DNA from: Betaproteobacteria bacterium
GTDB lineage: Bacteria; Pseudomonadota; Gammaproteobacteria; Burkholderiales; Rhodocyclaceae
DNA length: 8,324 nucleotides
NCBI GenBank assembly: GCA_028065725.1
Contig: JAPTVL010000494.1
Location: 1-8,324 of the forward strand
Direction of reading: 5' to 3'
Positions 1-6,284 of this stretch are shown here, piece after piece. Both the position numbers and the translations under genes were made by a program. The first letter of the stretch is position 1; every line of letters begins with the position of its first letter. The notes beneath the pieces were generated by a model that had not been told where the DNA came from, ran no database searches, and saw nothing but the letters and a program-made list of their open reading frames with translations.

Positions 1-28
1 CCGGTAGGCTGATGCGGCTACTAAATCG

Positions 29-54
29 TTCAAATGTGACATCATTCAAATGTG
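29..54. repeat. 10-bp direct repeat upstream of the barrel gene, possible regulator site
   Basis: TTCAAATGTG occurs twice without a mismatch, at 29-38 and 45-54, with a 16-bp period. Within it, positions 35-50 read TGTGA-N6-TCAAA, which differs by one base from the CRP/FNR-superfamily layout TGTGA-N6-TCACA. The element lies about 80-100 bases before the start codon at 132, a sensible place for an activator site. I see no convincing -35/-10 pair nearby, so a regulatory role is inference. Confidence 0.4.
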
Positions 55-131
55 GCGGCGCATGATCGGCGCTGCCGTTAGTTTTGAAAAATGTTTTTTT
101 CTGCACCACCACTCGAAGAAAGGACGTACCA

Positions 132-920
132 ATGCGATTCAACCCACTTCCCACCATGGCCAATGCAGCAGTTCTGGCCGGAGGACTCATCCTCGCCGTC
201 ACGGCGCACGCCGACGTTACCTTGAATGCGGGCGCCAAACTGAGTTACGAAACCAATGTCAATGGTTCGCCCGACGAGCCGACTGCGGCGAACCAGGAAA
301 GCGACACGTATCTGACGCTGAACGCTTCCGCCGTGTACTACACGCCGCTTGACCCCGCTAAAACCAGCTATTTCATCGGCCAGGTCGGCGCGCTTACCTC
401 TGCCTACGACCGCTTCGACAACCTCGACAATTCCATGCTGATGGCAAGCGCCGGGGTTTACAAACAGCTTTCCCCCAACTGGTCGGGCCAGCTCACGGGC
501 CGTGGCTTTTTCCGCGACACCCAGCAGGATGCGCGCGATTCCGACGGTCTCGGCGCCACCCTCGAAATCAAGCGCCAGTTGGGCCAGACCTTTTGGGTCA
601 AGGCAATCGCGGATTACGAGGACAACAAAGCCGATCTTCAGGCCTTCAGCTATACCGGTGAAACCTATGGCGTGAATTTCGGATACCTGCCGCTCCAGGA
701 CACTTTTATCAGTTTCGGCTACAGCCACGCCAAGCGTGACTTCGACACCGCCTCGCCTTTCCGCACCACCGCGCAGACGGTGTTTGCCGAGGTGACGCAG
801 CGGCTGGCCAAGAACTGGTATCTCAACGGCGGCTACGCCTATCGGGACAACGATTCGAACTTTGCCGGGACGGCCTACACCAATCACATCGTGTCGCTTG
901 GCCTGAACTTCAGTCACTGA
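132..920 (+). CDS. Outer-membrane beta-barrel protein of unknown function
   Basis: The product is 262 residues. The ATG at 132 is chosen because AAGGA at 120-124 sits 7 bases before it; the frame is open back to a TTG at 84, but that start would put a Cys/Arg-rich stretch before the signal peptide. Residues 1-27 look like a Sec signal peptide ending Ala-His-Ala before Asp28. The mature part, about 235 residues, has some twelve amphipathic stretches with alternating hydrophobic residues and aromatic girdle positions, separated by short turns and Asp/Asn-rich loops. It ends in a strand (HIVSLGLNFSH) resembling a C-terminal outer-membrane insertion signal, though Phe is not the last residue. This fits a 12-strand barrel. 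General resemblance is to the putative beta-barrel porin or outer-membrane beta-barrel families; no substrate can be assigned. Two genes for secreted Gly-rich proteins follow on the same strand, so a role in their export or anchoring is possible but only inferred. No cysteines occur in the mature protein. Confidence 0.88.
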   Translation: MRFNPLPTMANAAVLAGGLILAVTAHADVTLNAGAKLSYETNVNGSPDEPTAANQESDTYLTLNASAVYYTPLDPAKTSYFIGQVGALTSAYDRFDNLDNSMLMASAGVYKQLSPNWSGQLTGRGFFRDTQQDARDSDGLGATLEIKRQLGQTFWVKAIADYEDNKADLQAFSYTGETYGVNFGYLPLQDTFISFGYSHAKRDFDTASPFRTTAQTVFAEVTQRLAKNWYLNGGYAYRDNDSNFAGTAYTNHIVSLGLNFSH

Positions 921-961
921 AATACGTAACCAAAGCGGCATCGTTATCGTCCAAGCATGCA

Positions 962-981
962 GGAAACGTGCATGCGTTTCC
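962..981. other. Short inverted repeat between the first two genes
   Basis: GGAAACG and CGTTTCC form a perfect 7-bp stem around the six-base loop TGCATG. The palindrome GCATGC also appears twice here, at 955-960 and 970-975. No T-run follows, so this is not a typical intrinsic terminator. It could be an operator, an mRNA processing or stabilising hairpin, or chance. It lies in the 103-bp gap between the barrel gene and the small secreted protein gene, about 40 bases before the next start codon. Confidence 0.35.
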
Positions 982-1023
982 GGCGGTTCGGGGTGCACTA
1001 CATCAATAGACAAGGAGATTGAA

Positions 1024-1341
1024 ATGAACATCAGACTCGTAATATCGACAGCGGCATGTGCTGCATTGTTTGCTGGCGCCGCCGTGGCTGCAGATGGGGC
1101 CGAGCGTGGACAACAGGTTGTCGGCTTCGGGAGCGGCACTGGCATGGGCGCCGGCGCCGGCGCCGGCAGCGCCAGCAGCGCGGCCGACGGCTTCAGTTCG
1201 CAAAGCTGGACCAGCGGATCGGGCAGCCAGAGCTTCGGTGGCGGTTTCGACCCACAGCAAACCATCGGCTCCGGCCCGCTTTCCTCCAACCCTGCGGCCC
1301 CCACGGGTTCCGGTCCGACCTTGACCCCCAATCCGTACTGA
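1024..1341 (+). CDS. Small secreted Gly/Ser-rich protein
   Basis: The product is 105 residues. AAGGAG at 1012-1017 lies six bases before the ATG. Residues 1 to about 22 form a signal peptide ending Ala-Val-Ala-Ala before Asp-Gly. The single Cys (residue 12) is inside this segment without a good lipobox, so I favour a secreted protein over a lipoprotein. The mature part is low-complexity: a GSGTGMGAGAGAGS run at about residues 36-49, recalling the GAGAGS motif of silk-type beta-sheet proteins, then a Ser/Gly/Gln stretch and a Pro/Thr-rich end finishing PNPY. No catalytic motif or known domain is seen. It follows the barrel gene by 103 bp and is closed by a strong terminator, so the two may be co-transcribed. 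Several overlapping frames are open through this GC-rich stretch, but the SD, signal peptide and terminator placement support this one. A structural or matrix role is inferred from composition only. Confidence 0.8.
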   Translation: MNIRLVISTAACAALFAGAAVAADGAERGQQVVGFGSGTGMGAGAGAGSASSAADGFSSQSWTSGSGSQSFGGGFDPQQTIGSGPLSSNPAAPTGSGPTLTPNPY

Positions 1342-1358
1342 ACGGCACCTTGCGCGCA

Positions 1359-1391
1359 GGCCCTTGCCGCGAATGCGGCAAGGGCCTTTTT
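1359..1391 (+). terminator. Strong Rho-independent terminator
   Basis: A perfect 12-bp stem, GGCCCTTGCCGC with GCGGCAAGGGCC, closes a GAAT tetraloop and is followed at once by TTTTTG and a further T-rich stretch (GTTTGGGTTTTT). It starts 17 bases after the stop codon of the small secreted protein gene. It should end transcription of the barrel/small-protein unit and so implies that the repeat-protein gene starting at 1557 has its own promoter. Confidence 0.93.
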
Positions 1392-1470
1392 GTTTGGGTT
1401 TTTCGCCAATCCCTCGTGGACCGATCGTTTCGAGCGTAACCCCGGAACGCTTACTTGCGTCTCAGGGGAC

Positions 1471-1498
1471 AACAGCGTTCAGAAACTTGCCCGCTGTT
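1471..1498. other. Weak inverted repeat in the leader of the repeat-protein gene
   Basis: AACAGCG (1471-1477) and CGCTGTT (1492-1498) can pair around a 14-base loop, about 60 bases before the start codon of the next gene. The stretch 1392-1556 holds no gene. I looked there for a promoter and found no convincing -35/-10 pair, although one is expected because a strong terminator precedes it. The inverted repeat may be an operator or chance. Confidence 0.25.
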
Positions 1499-1556
1499 CA
1501 CTGCATGAAATGGGTGAGTCGAAATCAACCGTCAAACTGACTAAGGAGTGTTTATC

Positions 1557-2468
1557 ATGGTTAAAAAAGTTCCTTCTGCCATTGCAACCGCACTGTTGGC
1601 AGCTTTCCTGAGCGGAAACGCCGCGGCCGCCACCGAACGGGAAGCGCATGCTCAGCTGGACCGCGTTCCCGCCGCGGCGGCGGATGCACAAAAGACTGCC
1701 CACACCGTCCTGAGCGAGTTGGTGGCGGCCGGCGTGCCTGTCGATCAGGCCTTCGAGGTTGTGCGCAGCGCGGTCGAACACGATTACAGCGCCGGCGATC
1801 TGCGCCAGGTCGGGGTCGAAATCCGCGAGCAGGTCCAGGCGGGTATTCCCGCCGGGGAAGTGACCGCGGTCGCCGATCAGGCTATCGACGCAGGCTATTC
1901 AGCCGCGGCCACGCAGAAAGCGCTCAATACCTTTGAGGCGCGGGTCGAGAATGGCATGCCGGCCGCTCAAGCTTATGCACGCAGCGCAAGTGAAATTGGC
2001 ACGGGCACGGGTACCGGAAGCGAAGCTGCCCGTAGCGGTACTGGTACGGGCACCAGCAATACTGCCAAAACTGGCACGGGCACGGGTACCGGAAGCGAAG
2101 CTGCCCGTAGCGGTACTGGTGCGGGCACCAGCAATACTGCCAAAACTGGCACGGGCACGGGTACCGGCAGCGAAGCTACCCGTAGCGGTACTGGTACGGG
2201 CACCAGCAATACTGCCAAAACTGGCACGGGCACGGGTACCGGCAGCGAAGCTACCCGTAGCGGTACTGGTACGGGCACCAGCAATACTGTCCAAACTGGC
2301 ACGGGTACGGGTACCGGCAGCGAAGCTGCCCGTTTTGGTGCAGGTAACGGAATGGGTGCTGGAATGGGCGCCGGTGCTGGAATGGGCGCAGGCGGCGGTA
2401 TGGGCGCAGGCGGCGGTATGGGCGCAGGCGGCGGTATGGGCGCAGGCGGCGGTATGACCGGCCGCTAA
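1557..2468 (+). CDS. Secreted repeat protein: helical 37-residue repeats plus Gly/Thr/Ala-rich tandem-repeat tail
   Basis: The product is 303 residues. The ATG at 1557 is preferred over the in-frame GTG at 1548 because AAGGAG (1543-1548) lies eight bases before the ATG and overlaps the GTG. Residues 1 to about 25 are a signal peptide (Lys-Lys, hydrophobic core, Asn-Ala-Ala-Ala-Ala). Residues about 26-147 are Ala/Glu/Gln-rich, probably helical, and contain a 37-residue repeat starting at Val56, Val93 and Val130 (third copy partial), each opening V-x-x-G-(V/I/M)-P. Residues 148-259 are four copies plus a partial fifth of a 25-residue unit made of two halves, GTGTGTG-SEAARS and GTGTGT-SNTAKT. 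From about 260 to the end the tail is Gly/Met/Ala-rich with four MGAGGG units, ending TGR. There is no cysteine, no transmembrane segment after the signal peptide and no recognisable sorting signal. I do not recognise the family. Composition suggests an extracellular or periplasmic structural protein, possibly a matrix or fibre component, related in motif to the product at 1024-1341. Confidence 0.88.
   Translation: MVKKVPSAIATALLAAFLSGNAAAATEREAHAQLDRVPAAAADAQKTAHTVLSELVAAGVPVDQAFEVVRSAVEHDYSAGDLRQVGVEIREQVQAGIPAGEVTAVADQAIDAGYSAAATQKALNTFEARVENGMPAAQAYARSASEIGTGTGTGSEAARSGTGTGTSNTAKTGTGTGTGSEAARSGTGAGTSNTAKTGTGTGTGSEATRSGTGTGTSNTAKTGTGTGTGSEATRSGTGTGTSNTVQTGTGTGTGSEAARFGAGNGMGAGMGAGAGMGAGGGMGAGGGMGAGGGMGAGGGMTGR
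1998..2333 (+). repeat. 75-bp in-frame tandem repeat, about 4.5 copies
   Basis: Copies start at 1998, 2073, 2148 and 2223, with a partial copy from 2298. Neighbouring full copies differ at only one or two bases: copy 2 has GCG for ACG in its 17th codon, copies 3 and 4 have GGC for GGA and ACC for GCC, and copy 4 ends GTC-CAA-ACT instead of GCC-AAA-ACT. Each copy contains a GGTACC site. The period is 25 codons, so gain or loss of a unit keeps the frame. Near-identity including silent positions indicates recent duplication or homogenisation. Confidence 0.97.
2382..2453 (+). repeat. 18-bp in-frame tandem repeat, four identical copies
   Basis: ATGGGCGCAGGCGGCGGT is repeated four times without a mismatch (2382, 2400, 2418, 2436), encoding Met-Gly-Ala-Gly-Gly-Gly each time. 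Degenerate relatives of the unit lie just upstream from about 2350 (Gly-Met-Gly-Ala with silent and Gly/Ala changes). It directly follows the 75-bp array and ends 15 bases before the end of the stop codon. Its length should vary between strains by slippage without breaking the frame. Confidence 0.95.
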
Positions 2469-2477
2469 CCTGGGTGT

Positions 2478-2521
2478 TTCACCGACATCCCGAGGCCTGA
2501 TGCTGCAGGGATGCCGGTGAA
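2478..2521. terminator. 14-bp inverted repeat between convergent genes, possible bidirectional terminator
   Basis: TTCACCGACATCCC (2478-2491) and GGGATGCCGGTGAA (2508-2521) pair with one imperfect position: an A-C mismatch in the + transcript and a G-U wobble in the - transcript, so the hairpin is stronger in metR mRNA. The loop is 16 bases. It lies 9 bases after the repeat-protein stop and 47 bases beyond the metR stop. No U-run follows on either strand, so it may act as a weak or assisted terminator or as an mRNA 3'-end stabiliser. Confidence 0.55.
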
Positions 2522-2525
2522 TGAC

Positions 2526-2547
2526 GGGGGTGATGCTGCATACCCCC
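2526..2547. other. Second hairpin with the same loop sequence
   Basis: GGGGGT (2526-2531) and ACCCCC (2542-2547) can form a 6-bp stem. The ten bases TGATGCTGCA at 2531-2540, almost exactly the loop, also occur at 2498-2507 as the last ten loop bases of the preceding larger hairpin, 33 bp away. Two adjacent hairpins with a shared loop in a gap between convergent genes may be a small repetitive intergenic element or a tandem terminator pair. Confidence 0.4.
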
Positions 2548-2568
2548 CGCGTGCCGACCCGACACCGG

Positions 2569-3453
2569 TCACGCCGACCGGCGGGCCAGTTCGACGAAGG
2601 CTTTCAGGTAGTCGATGCCGACGTCCGCCTCGCGCGCGCCCAGGAATATCTGTTTGGCGAGGCCCCGGCGCCCGAGTCGAACCGGGGCGACGTCCATCTT
2701 GCTTGCATACTCTTCCACCAGCCAGCGCGGCAAGGCCGCCACCCCCCGACCGCTTGCCACCATCTGCAGCATGATGTCGGTCGTTTCGATGACCTTGTGG
2801 CGCCTGGGGCTGATGCCGGCCGGCATCAGGAACTGGTTGTAGATATCGAGGCGCTCGATCTCGACCGGATACGTGATCAGCACTTCGCCGCCCAGTTGTT
2901 CCGGTTCGACATGCGGCAGCGCCGCCAGGGCATGCCTGCGGCCCACCACCAGCACCTGCTCGTAATCGAACACCGGCTCGAAGCGCAAGCCGGGCTTGTA
3001 CAAAGGGTCCGGCGTCACCAGCAGGTCGATTTCGTAGCCGAACAGCGCGCCGATGCCGCCGAACTGGAATTTCTGCCTGACGTCGACATCCACGTCGGGC
3101 CAGCGGGCCAGGTAGGGCGACACCACCCTGAGCAGCCACTGGTAGCAGGGATGGCATTCCATGCCGATGCGCAGCGTGCCGCGCTCGCCCTGGGCGTACT
3201 GGCGCATGCGCTCTTCCGCGTGCGCCAGCTGCGGCAGCACCCGGTTGGCGACCGCGAGCAGGTACTGGCCGGCCTGGGTCAGCCGGAGACTGCGTCCTTC
3301 CCGCAGCCAGATGTCGGTGTCCAAGTGCCGCTCGAGCTTTTTCATTGCATGGCTCAGGGCGGACTGGGTCAGGCACAGCGCGCCGGCGGCCGCCGTCAGC
3401 GAGCCCAGCCGGTCCACTTCCTGCACGATGGCCAGATGGATTCTCTCGATCAT
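2569..3453 (-). CDS. metR: LysR-type transcriptional activator of methionine genes, MetR
   Basis: The product is 294 residues, close to the usual 300-320 for MetR. MetR is a LysR-family regulator that uses homocysteine as co-effector and activates metE and other methionine genes. The N-terminal winged HTH covers residues 1 to about 60 and includes GSLTAAA and LTQSALSHAMKKLE, matching MetR in particular (QSALSH). The effector domain begins near residue 90 with LRIGMECHPCYQWL, which corresponds to the characteristic ECHxCxQWL segment of MetR; later conserved pieces are FDYEQVLVV, ITYPVEIERLDIY and LQMVASGRGVAALPRW. The gene is divergent from metE with a 108-bp gap containing a perfect MetR box, which confirms the assignment. 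The ATG at 3453 aligns with the start of known MetR proteins (MIE...HL), but only a weak SD precedes it, so translation may be modest. The end of the reading frame lies 100 bp from the convergent repeat-protein gene. Confidence 0.95.
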   Translation of the reverse strand: MIERIHLAIVQEVDRLGSLTAAAGALCLTQSALSHAMKKLERHLDTDIWLREGRSLRLTQAGQYLLAVANRVLPQLAHAEERMRQYAQGERGTLRIGMECHPCYQWLLRVVSPYLARWPDVDVDVRQKFQFGGIGALFGYEIDLLVTPDPLYKPGLRFEPVFDYEQVLVVGRRHALAALPHVEPEQLGGEVLITYPVEIERLDIYNQFLMPAGISPRRHKVIETTDIMLQMVASGRGVAALPRWLVEEYASKMDVAPVRLGRRGLAKQIFLGAREADVGIDYLKAFVELARRSA

Positions 3454-3462
3454 TTCTATATA

Positions 3463-3475
3463 TGAACAAAATTCA
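3463..3475. promoter_or_regulatory. MetR binding box
   Basis: TGAACAAAATTCA is an exact match to the established MetR consensus TGAA-N5-TTCA and also to the general LysR-type T-N11-A box. Its centre lies about 45 bases before the predicted metE start of transcription, a normal activating position. It falls in the start region or leader of metR (10 bases before the ATG), which would allow negative autoregulation. Another TGAA half-site follows at 3477-3480 without a good partner. Confidence 0.85.
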
Positions 3476-3485
3476 TTGAATATTG

Positions 3486-3514
3486 AATAAATACCATTTT
3501 TTATAATTAGTCAA
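3486..3514 (-). promoter_or_regulatory. Predicted metR promoter
   Basis: On the minus strand, TTGACT (3514-3509, five of six bases of the -35 consensus) is followed after 17 bases by TTTATT (3491-3486, four of six of the -10 consensus). Transcription would start near 3479, just before the MetR box, so MetR bound there could block it. The -35 lies next to the metE -10 on the other strand, so the two polymerases should compete. Confidence 0.5.
3502..3507 (+). promoter_or_regulatory. Predicted metE -10 element
   Basis: TATAAT is a perfect -10 consensus, 54 bases before the metE start codon. No good -35 is found at 16-18 bp upstream (the TTGAAT copies at 3476 and 3483 give 20- and 13-base spacers). 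A good -10 with a poor -35 and an activator box just upstream is the expected design of a MetR-dependent promoter. No SAM or cobalamin riboswitch fits in the roughly 50-base leader. Confidence 0.6.
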
Positions 3515-3561
3515 CCGGCCTACCATGCCTGCCTCACATCAACTGGAACGAAGGCAAGGCC

Positions 3562-5859
3562 ATGGTCAAGACGCACACACTCGGGTTTCCGCGCATCGGC
3601 GCCCAACGTGAACTGAAATTCGCCCTGGAGGCCTACTGGAAGGGCGAGGCCTCGCGCGAGGAACTGAACGCGCTGGGCGCGCAGCTGCGCCACCGGCACT
3701 GGCAGGACCAGGCCGGCCTCGACCTCGTGCCGGTGGGCGATTTTTCCTTCTATGACCAGGTGCTCGACATGAGCTTCACCCTGGGCAACCTGCCGGCGCG
3801 CGTGCGCGGCTTCCACGGCGACGCGCTGGACAATTATTTCCGGGTCGCGCGCGGGCGCTCGGCCGGCCACGCCGCATGCTGCGGCGGCGTGCAGGCCGGC
3901 GAGATGACCAAGTGGTTCGACACCAACTACCACTACATCGTGCCGGAATTCGACGCCGCGACCGAATTCGCGCTCGACGCCTCGCGCCTGCTGGGGCAGC
4001 TGGAGGAGGCACGGGCGCAGGGCGTCAAAGCCAAGCCGGTCCTCATCGGCCCGGTGACGTATCTGTGGGTCGGCAAGGCCAAGGACGGTTCCGACAAGCT
4101 GGCCTTGCTGGCGCGGCTCCTGCCCGTCTACGGCGAACTGCTCGACCGGCTGGCCGAGCAGGGCGTGGAATGGGTGCAGATCGACGAGCCCGCGCTGGCC
4201 ACCGAGCTCGACGCGGACTGGAAGCATGCCTTCAACCTGGCCTACCACCAGCTCAAGGCCTGCCGGGTCAAGCTGCTCCTGTCCACGTATTTCGGGCAGC
4301 TCCAGGAGAATCTGCACCTTGCGAGCACGCTGCCGGTGGCCGGCCTGCATCTGGACGCCGTCAACGCCCGCGACGAGGTGATTCCGCTGCTTAATCTGCT
4401 GCCGTCGCACAAGGTGCTGTCGCTCGGCGTCGTCAACGGCCGCAACATCTGGAAGACCGATCTCGACGCCGCGCTCGACTGGCTGGAGCCGCTGCATGAA
4501 AAACTGGGCGACCGCCTGTGGATCGCGCCGTCGTGCTCGCTGCTGCACGTGCCGGTCGATCTCGCCAGCGAACGGACGCTCCACCCGGACATCCGCGCCT
4601 GGCTCGCCTTCGCGCGGCAAAAGCTCGACGAGCTGAAGGTGCTGGCTAGCGCGCTCAATCAGGGGCGCGCGGCGGTCCAGGCCGAACTGGCCGACAACCG
4701 GGCCGCCATCGCCGCCCGGCGCGCTTCGCCGCGCGTGCACAATCCCGCCGTCAAGGCCGCGCTCGCCGGGATCACGCCCGCGCTGGGCCAGCGTACCAGC
4801 CCGTATGCCGTGCGCGCCGGCAAACAGGCCGCCCTGCTCAAACTGCCGGCCTACCCGACCACGACCATCGGTTCGTTCCCGCAAACCGCCGAAATTCGCC
4901 AGACGCGCAGCCGGTTCAAATCCGGCGCGCTGGACGAAGCCGGCTACCGGGCCGCGATGCAGGCCGAGATCGCCCGCTGCGTGCGCGAGCAGGAGACGCT
5001 GGAGCTCGACGTGCTGGTGCACGGAGAGCCCGAGCGCAACGACATGGTCGAATATTTCGGCGAGCAGCTCGACGGCTACGCGTTCAGCCAGTTCGGCTGG
5101 GTGCAGTCCTACGGTTCGCGCTGCGTGAAGCCGCCCATCCTGTTCGGCGACATCCGCCGCCCGAAGCCGATGACGGTCGAGTGGATCACGTACGCGCAGT
5201 CGCTCACGGAAAAACCGATGAAAGGCATGCTGACCGGCCCGGTCACCATCCTCAACTGGTCCTTCGTGCGCGACGACCAGCCGCGTTCCGTCTCGTGCCA
5301 TCAGCTCGCGCTGGCGATCCGCGAGGAGGTGCTGGACCTGGAACGGGCCGGCGTGCGCGTGATCCAGATCGACGAGGCGGCGCTGCGCGAGGGCTTGCCG
5401 CTGCTCAAGGCGCAATGGGCGGCCTACCTGGACTGGGCGGTGGAAGCGTTCCGCATCACCGCCAACGGCGTCGCGGACGAAACCCAGATCCACACCCACA
5501 TGTGCTATTCGGAGTTCAACGACATCATCGCCTCGATCGCCGACATGGACGCCGACGTGATCACGATCGAGACCTCCCGCTCGGACATGGAGCTGCTCGA
5601 TGCCTTCGACGGCTTCAAGTATCCGAACGAGATCGGCCCGGGCGTGTACGACATCCATTCGCCCAATATTCCCGACCCGGCGCACATCGTGACGCTGATG
5701 CGCAAGGCGGCCGAGCGCATTCCGGCGGAGCGCCTGTGGGTGAACCCGGACTGCGGCCTGAAGACAAGACAGTGGACGGAGGTGTTGCCGGCCTTGCAGA
5801 ACATGGTTGCCGCCTCCAGGATCCTGCGCGAGCGCGGCGAACCCGTCCAGCGAATTTGA
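3562..5859 (+). CDS. metE: Cobalamin-independent methionine synthase, MetE
   Basis: The product is 765 residues (the E. coli enzyme has 753). MetE transfers a methyl group from 5-methyltetrahydropteroyl-tri-L-glutamate to homocysteine, the last step of methionine synthesis, without vitamin B12. It acts in the cytoplasm. The N-terminal barrel starts with LGFPRIG and includes [17 protein letters not shown]. The C-terminal catalytic barrel begins near residue 430 with [10 protein letters not shown] (Ile436 and Ser438 correspond to homocysteine-binding residues). The zinc ligands are all present: His646 and Cys648 (HMC), Glu670 and Cys731 (NPDCGLKTR); the catalytic His is His699 in DIHSPN. The enzyme is therefore complete. 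Compared with E. coli the loop at about residues 100-113 is a few residues longer and contains a vicinal Cys106-Cys107 pair. AAGG (3551-3554) lies seven bases before the ATG. Expression should depend on MetR and homocysteine through the box at 3463. No terminator is visible before the convergent merR, whose stop is 9 bp away. Confidence 0.98.
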   Translation: MVKTHTLGFPRIGAQRELKFALEAYWKGEASREELNALGAQLRHRHWQDQAGLDLVPVGDFSFYDQVLDMSFTLGNLPARVRGFHGDALDNYFRVARGRSAGHAACCGGVQAGEMTKWFDTNYHYIVPEFDAATEFALDASRLLGQLEEARAQGVKAKPVLIGPVTYLWVGKAKDGSDKLALLARLLPVYGELLDRLAEQGVEWVQIDEPALATELDADWKHAFNLAYHQLKACRVKLLLSTYFGQLQENLHLASTLPVAGLHLDAVNARDEVIPLLNLLPSHKVLSLGVVNGRNIWKTDLDAALDWLEPLHEKLGDRLWIAPSCSLLHVPVDLASERTLHPDIRAWLAFARQKLDELKVLASALNQGRAAVQAELADNRAAIAARRASPRVHNPAVKAALAGITPALGQRTSPYAVRAGKQAALLKLPAYPTTTIGSFPQTAEIRQTRSRFKSGALDEAGYRAAMQAEIARCVREQETLELDVLVHGEPERNDMVEYFGEQLDGYAFSQFGWVQSYGSRCVKPPILFGDIRRPKPMTVEWITYAQSLTEKPMKGMLTGPVTILNWSFVRDDQPRSVSCHQLALAIREEVLDLERAGVRVIQIDEAALREGLPLLKAQWAAYLDWAVEAFRITANGVADETQIHTHMCYSEFNDIIASIADMDADVITIETSRSDMELLDAFDGFKYPNEIGPGVYDIHSPNIPDPAHIVTLMRKAAERIPAERLWVNPDCGLKTRQWTEVLPALQNMVAASRILRERGEPVQRI

Positions 5860-5868
5860 GGCGTTCCC

Positions 5869-6279
5869 TCAAGGCGCATCCTGCAAGGACGCGATCAGGG
5901 GGCAGGTAATCGTTCCCCGGCTGGCTGCGCAGCGGTCGATGAGCCCGGTCAGGGTGGCGTCGATACGCGCGAGGTCGGCCATTCGACGCCTGACATCGGC
6001 GCGCTTGTGCTCGGCAACCTCCCGGGCTTCGCCGCAATGGGCGCCATCCTCCAGTTTCAGCAGCTGGCCGATTTCATCCAGGCTGAACCCCAGGCGCTGA
6101 GCCGATTTCACGAACTTCACCCGCGCCACATCGGTCTGCCCGTAGCGGCGAATGCTGCCATAGGGCCGCTCCGGCTGGGGCAACAAGCCCTTGAGCTGAT
6201 AAAAACGGATCGTTTCCACATTGACCCCGGCTGCCTTGGCGAAGGCACCGATGGTCAGATTTTCCGGGGCATTCTCCAT
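5869..6279 (-). CDS. merR: Mercury-responsive regulator MerR
   Basis: The product is 136 residues, slightly shorter than the 144 of the Tn501 protein. MerR is a dimeric DNA-distorting regulator: it represses the merT promoter without metal and, with Hg(II) bound, underwinds the 19-bp spacer and activates it. The winged HTH occupies residues 8 to about 75 ([21 protein letters not shown] ... GSIRRY ... [17 protein letters not shown]). A long coiled-coil dimerisation helix follows. The three Hg-binding cysteines are all in the family positions: Cys82, Cys117 and Cys126 (CPLIASLQ), which separates it from ZntR, CueR and similar paralogues. The C-terminus stops soon after the metal loop (SLQDAP). 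The gene is divergent from merTPA across the shared operator and ends 9 bp from metE, tail to tail. Confidence 0.97.
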   Translation of the reverse strand: MENAPENLTIGAFAKAAGVNVETIRFYQLKGLLPQPERPYGSIRRYGQTDVARVKFVKSAQRLGFSLDEIGQLLKLEDGAHCGEAREVAEHKRADVRRRMADLARIDATLTGLIDRCAASRGTITCPLIASLQDAP

Positions 6280-6284
6280 CGCGC

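Noticed and set aside
84..131. TTG at 84 as the start of the barrel protein
   Set aside because: The SD at 120-124 fits the ATG at 132, and starting there gives a normal signal peptide.
78..1472. Long open frame on the minus strand opposite the barrel and small secreted genes
   Set aside because: It is a by-product of GC-rich codon use; it crosses two + genes and the terminator, has no SD or recognisable domain, while the + frames have signal peptides and SDs.
1499..1511. A TTCA-N5-TGAA arrangement before the repeat-protein gene as a MetR site
   Set aside because: The half-sites are in reversed order compared with TGAA-N5-TTCA, so it is not a MetR box.
1998..2333. The 75-bp repeats as a CRISPR array
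   Set aside because: Units are contiguous with no unique spacers and stay in frame within a gene with SD and signal peptide.
3508..3561. SAM, homocysteine or cobalamin riboswitch before metE
   Set aside because: The leader is only about 50 bases and shows no conserved riboswitch core or pairing.
3520..5685. 721-residue open frame on the minus strand opposite metE
   Set aside because: metE is unmistakable on the + strand with all catalytic residues; the antisense translation is Arg/His/Val-rich and without a domain, as expected of a shadow frame.
5860..6280. Tn21/Tn501-type terminal inverted repeat near merR
   Set aside because: No 38-bp IR beginning GGGG and no similar sequence was found in the 9-bp junction or around it; merR runs intact to within 9 bp of metE.
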